Shown here: in pieces, positions 4,374 to 6,007 of the stretch | Layout of the letters: each line of letters starts with the position of its first letter | Position numbering within the stretch: the stretch's first letter is position 1 | From: Micrococcales bacterium | Lineage (GTDB): Bacteria; Actinomycetota; Actinomycetes; S36-B12; UBA10799 | DNA length: 6,007 bases | NCBI GenBank assembly: GCA_023252115.1 | Contig: JAHEXM010000122.1 | Span: forward strand, 1 to 6,007 | Direction of reading: 5' to 3' | Translations under genes and position numbers: made by a program | The notes under the pieces: model-generated | The model's database searches: none | What the model saw: the letters and a program-made list of their open reading frames with translations, nothing else | Told to the model about the DNA's origin: nothing

Positions 4374-6007
4374 AATGGGGCGCCAGCCAATTCACGCTCG
4401 ACGTCGATGGCAGGTTGCACAGATTCACGAACACTGAATTCGATGACGTCATCGGCCATGTCAATCATCGCCGCGCGATGAGCAACCATGACGATGGTCC
4501 GGGTTTGTGCGAGCTGCGCGATTGCCCCCAAAATGGCGCTCTCAGTTTCCGAATCGAGTGCTGCAGTCGGTTCATCGAGCAACACCAAGGCAGCGTCGCG
4601 GCAGAATGCGCGGGCCAATGCCACGCGGCGAGTCTGGCCTACCGATAGGGAGTGGCCACCGTCCCCAATGATGGTGCCAACACCATCGGGAAGGGCCGCG
4701 ACAACTGAATCAAGCTTCACTGATTGCAAAGCATTCAAGACGTCTTCGTCGGATGCGGTCGGTGCGCCGAGTCGAATGTTCTGCGCGATTGTTCCTGGAA
4801 TCATCTGGGGATCTTGTCCCACCCACGTGATGGCCGAACGCCACGACGTGATGGCGAATTCGTCGATCGCGGTACCCGGTGCGTCGCCAATCGAGATCAC
4901 GCCGGATGACGGGTCGATGAACCGCTCTAGTGCTGCCAGCACAGTTGACTTGCCGCTACCCGATGGCCCGACCAGTGCCGTGATCCGTCCCGGCGCAATG
5001 TCAAAGGTGGCCTCGTGAAGCGCAAATTCGTCTCGCTCCCCGTAGCGAACGCATACATCGGAAAATCGAATGGGCGAGCTCGCAAGATTGGGCACGTCGG
5101 TTCTTTCACCGGACGTGGGTGACGTTGTGGACAGAATCTCAATCATTTTCCCGGCGGCGCCGAGTCCCTCAGCCGATGCGTGAAAGTGAGCGCCAATTTG
5201 GCGCAAAGGCCAGTACACCTCGGGAATTAGGATCAGGATAAGCAGCCCCGCATGCAGAGTCATAGTGCCGTTTACGAGCCGCAAGCCGATTGAGACCGCC
5301 ACCATTGCGATCGAAAGCATCGCAAGTAGCTCTAGCACCAACGCCGACAGAAACGAAACGCGAAGTACACCCATGGTGGCGGCGCGATATTCGTTGCCGA
5401 CTTCTTTCACGCGCTGGCCCTGTGCCGAAGCGCGACCGTATGCCTTGAGAGTCGCCATTCCCGCTACTACGTCACCAAAATGCCCCGACAGGATTCCCAG
5501 AACTCGCCATTGCCGGTCAACCTTCTTCTTGGTATAGAGACCGACCAGAATCATGAACAGTGGAATGAGCGGAACGGTGACAAGCACGATGATCGCGGCG
5601 AGCGGATCCTGAATCGCGATGACAATGCCGACAGAGATTGGGACTGTCACAGCCAAGACCAATTGAGGCAGATAGCGCGAGAAGTACGCGTCAAGTCCGT
5701 CGATTCCACGAGTCAGCAACGCAGCCAACTCGTTCGACTTGAGTCGACTTAACCACACCGGGCCCAAGCGCATGGTGTGTTCCAGGACCCCGCCGCGCAG
5801 TTGGCTTTTGGCGTTCGCCGCCGCGCGAAACGCAAGCGCCTCAGAAGCGTAAGCCGCAATGACGCGCAACCCGATTGCGATTGCCAACACGATGATTGCT
5901 GGCTTGACCATTTCCAGTGTTGCGCCGCCCGTGAAGACCGGAACGACGGCATCAGTAATCGCGAATGCTTGCACGATGACTAACACCGCAGTCACCGTCC
6001 CGACAAT
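4370..6007 (-). CDS. cydD: CydD, ABC transporter subunit for cytochrome bd assembly (N-terminus outside window)
   Basis: The gene runs off the window edge at its 5' end. The frame stays open past the GTG at 5995 to base 6007 (visible I-V-G-T before it), and CydD normally has a few dozen more residues there, so GTG 5995 is an internal valine. Counting from that codon, the membrane domain covers about 1-285 with CydD hallmarks YFSRYLPQLVLAV (104-116), PLIPLFMILVG (142-152), SFLSALVLELLA (214-225) and PEVYWPLRQIGAHFHASAEG (258-277). The ATPase domain has Walker A GPSGSGKST (343-351), Q-loop Gln394, Walker B Asp474-Glu475 (LVLLDEPTAALD) and switch His506. The signature is LSVGQ (450-454) instead of LSGGQ, a possible asymmetry with CydC. 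It pairs with CydC (4-nt overlap) in the exporter needed for cytochrome bd; the cydAB genes often precede cydD and could lie just outside. Confidence 0.95.
   Translation of the reverse strand: MVGTVTAVLVIVQAFAITDAVVPVFTGGATLEMVKPAIIVLAIAIGLRVIAAYASEALAFRAAANAKSQLRGGVLEHTMRLGPVWLSRLKSNELAALLTRGIDGLDAYFSRYLPQLVLAVTVPISVGIVIAIQDPLAAIIVLVTVPLIPLFMILVGLYTKKKVDRQWRVLGILSGHFGDVVAGMATLKAYGRASAQGQRVKEVGNEYRAATMGVLRVSFLSALVLELLAMLSIAMVAVSIGLRLVNGTMTLHAGLLILILIPEVYWPLRQIGAHFHASAEGLGAAGKMIEILSTTSPTSGERTDVPNLASSPIRFSDVCVRYGERDEFALHEATFDIAPGRITALVGPSGSGKSTVLAALERFIDPSSGVISIGDAPGTAIDEFAITSWRSAITWVGQDPQMIPGTIAQNIRLGAPTASDEDVLNALQSVKLDSVVAALPDGVGTIIGDGGHSLSVGQTRRVALARAFCRDAALVLLDEPTAALDSETESAILGAIAQLAQTRTIVMVAHRAAMIDMADDVIEFSVRESVQPAIDVERELAGAPL

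Noticed and set aside
4488..5018. Plus-strand 176-aa frame opposite cydD
   Set aside because: It is antisense to the CydD ATPase domain and low in recognisable features; explained as a reverse-strand shadow.
5993..5995. GTG as the true start of cydD
   Set aside because: The frame remains open to the window edge and CydD normally has further N-terminal residues; this codon falls within a membrane segment.

Overview
The window looks like part of an actinobacterial chromosome (Actinomycetota). The reasons are the tandem universal stress proteins, a HemG-like flavodoxin of the type found beside USP genes in that phylum, CydD and CydC as separate adjacent genes, and purine-rich ribosome binding sites. 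Base composition is moderately GC-rich by eye, lower than in Streptomyces or Mycobacterium. No genus can be assigned from the sequence alone.

Layout. Positions 1-115 hold the last codons of a short-chain dehydrogenase/reductase. After a 156-bp intergenic region with several inverted repeats and a DosR/DevR-like box (190-203) comes a compact plus-strand operon: USP 1 (272-736), USP 2 (733-1257, 4-nt overlap) and a flavodoxin-domain protein (1242-1763, 16-nt overlap). An 88-bp gap with a second GGGACC half-site and a foldable leader precedes an unrecognised 254-aa protein (1852-2616), which has an HxD...H...R pattern suggesting a non-haem Fe(II)/2-oxoglutarate oxygenase-like fold. Its 3' end overlaps, tail to tail by 34 bp, the minus-strand pair cydC (2583-4373) and cydD (4370 to the window edge, N-terminus missing), which themselves overlap by 4 nt.

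How the parts may work together. CydDC is needed for assembly of cytochrome bd, the high-affinity terminal oxidase used at low oxygen. USPs and flavodoxin/HemG-like proteins are typical of actinobacterial hypoxia/redox-stress regulons under DosR/DevR (OsdR in Streptomyces). With a 12-of-14 match to the DosR consensus ahead of the USP operon, the simplest reading is a small low-oxygen or redox-stress island. The uncharacterised 254-aa protein is the most novel component. The regulatory link is inference. No mobile element, CRISPR array, tRNA or rRNA was seen, and no intergenic stretch exceeds 300 bp.
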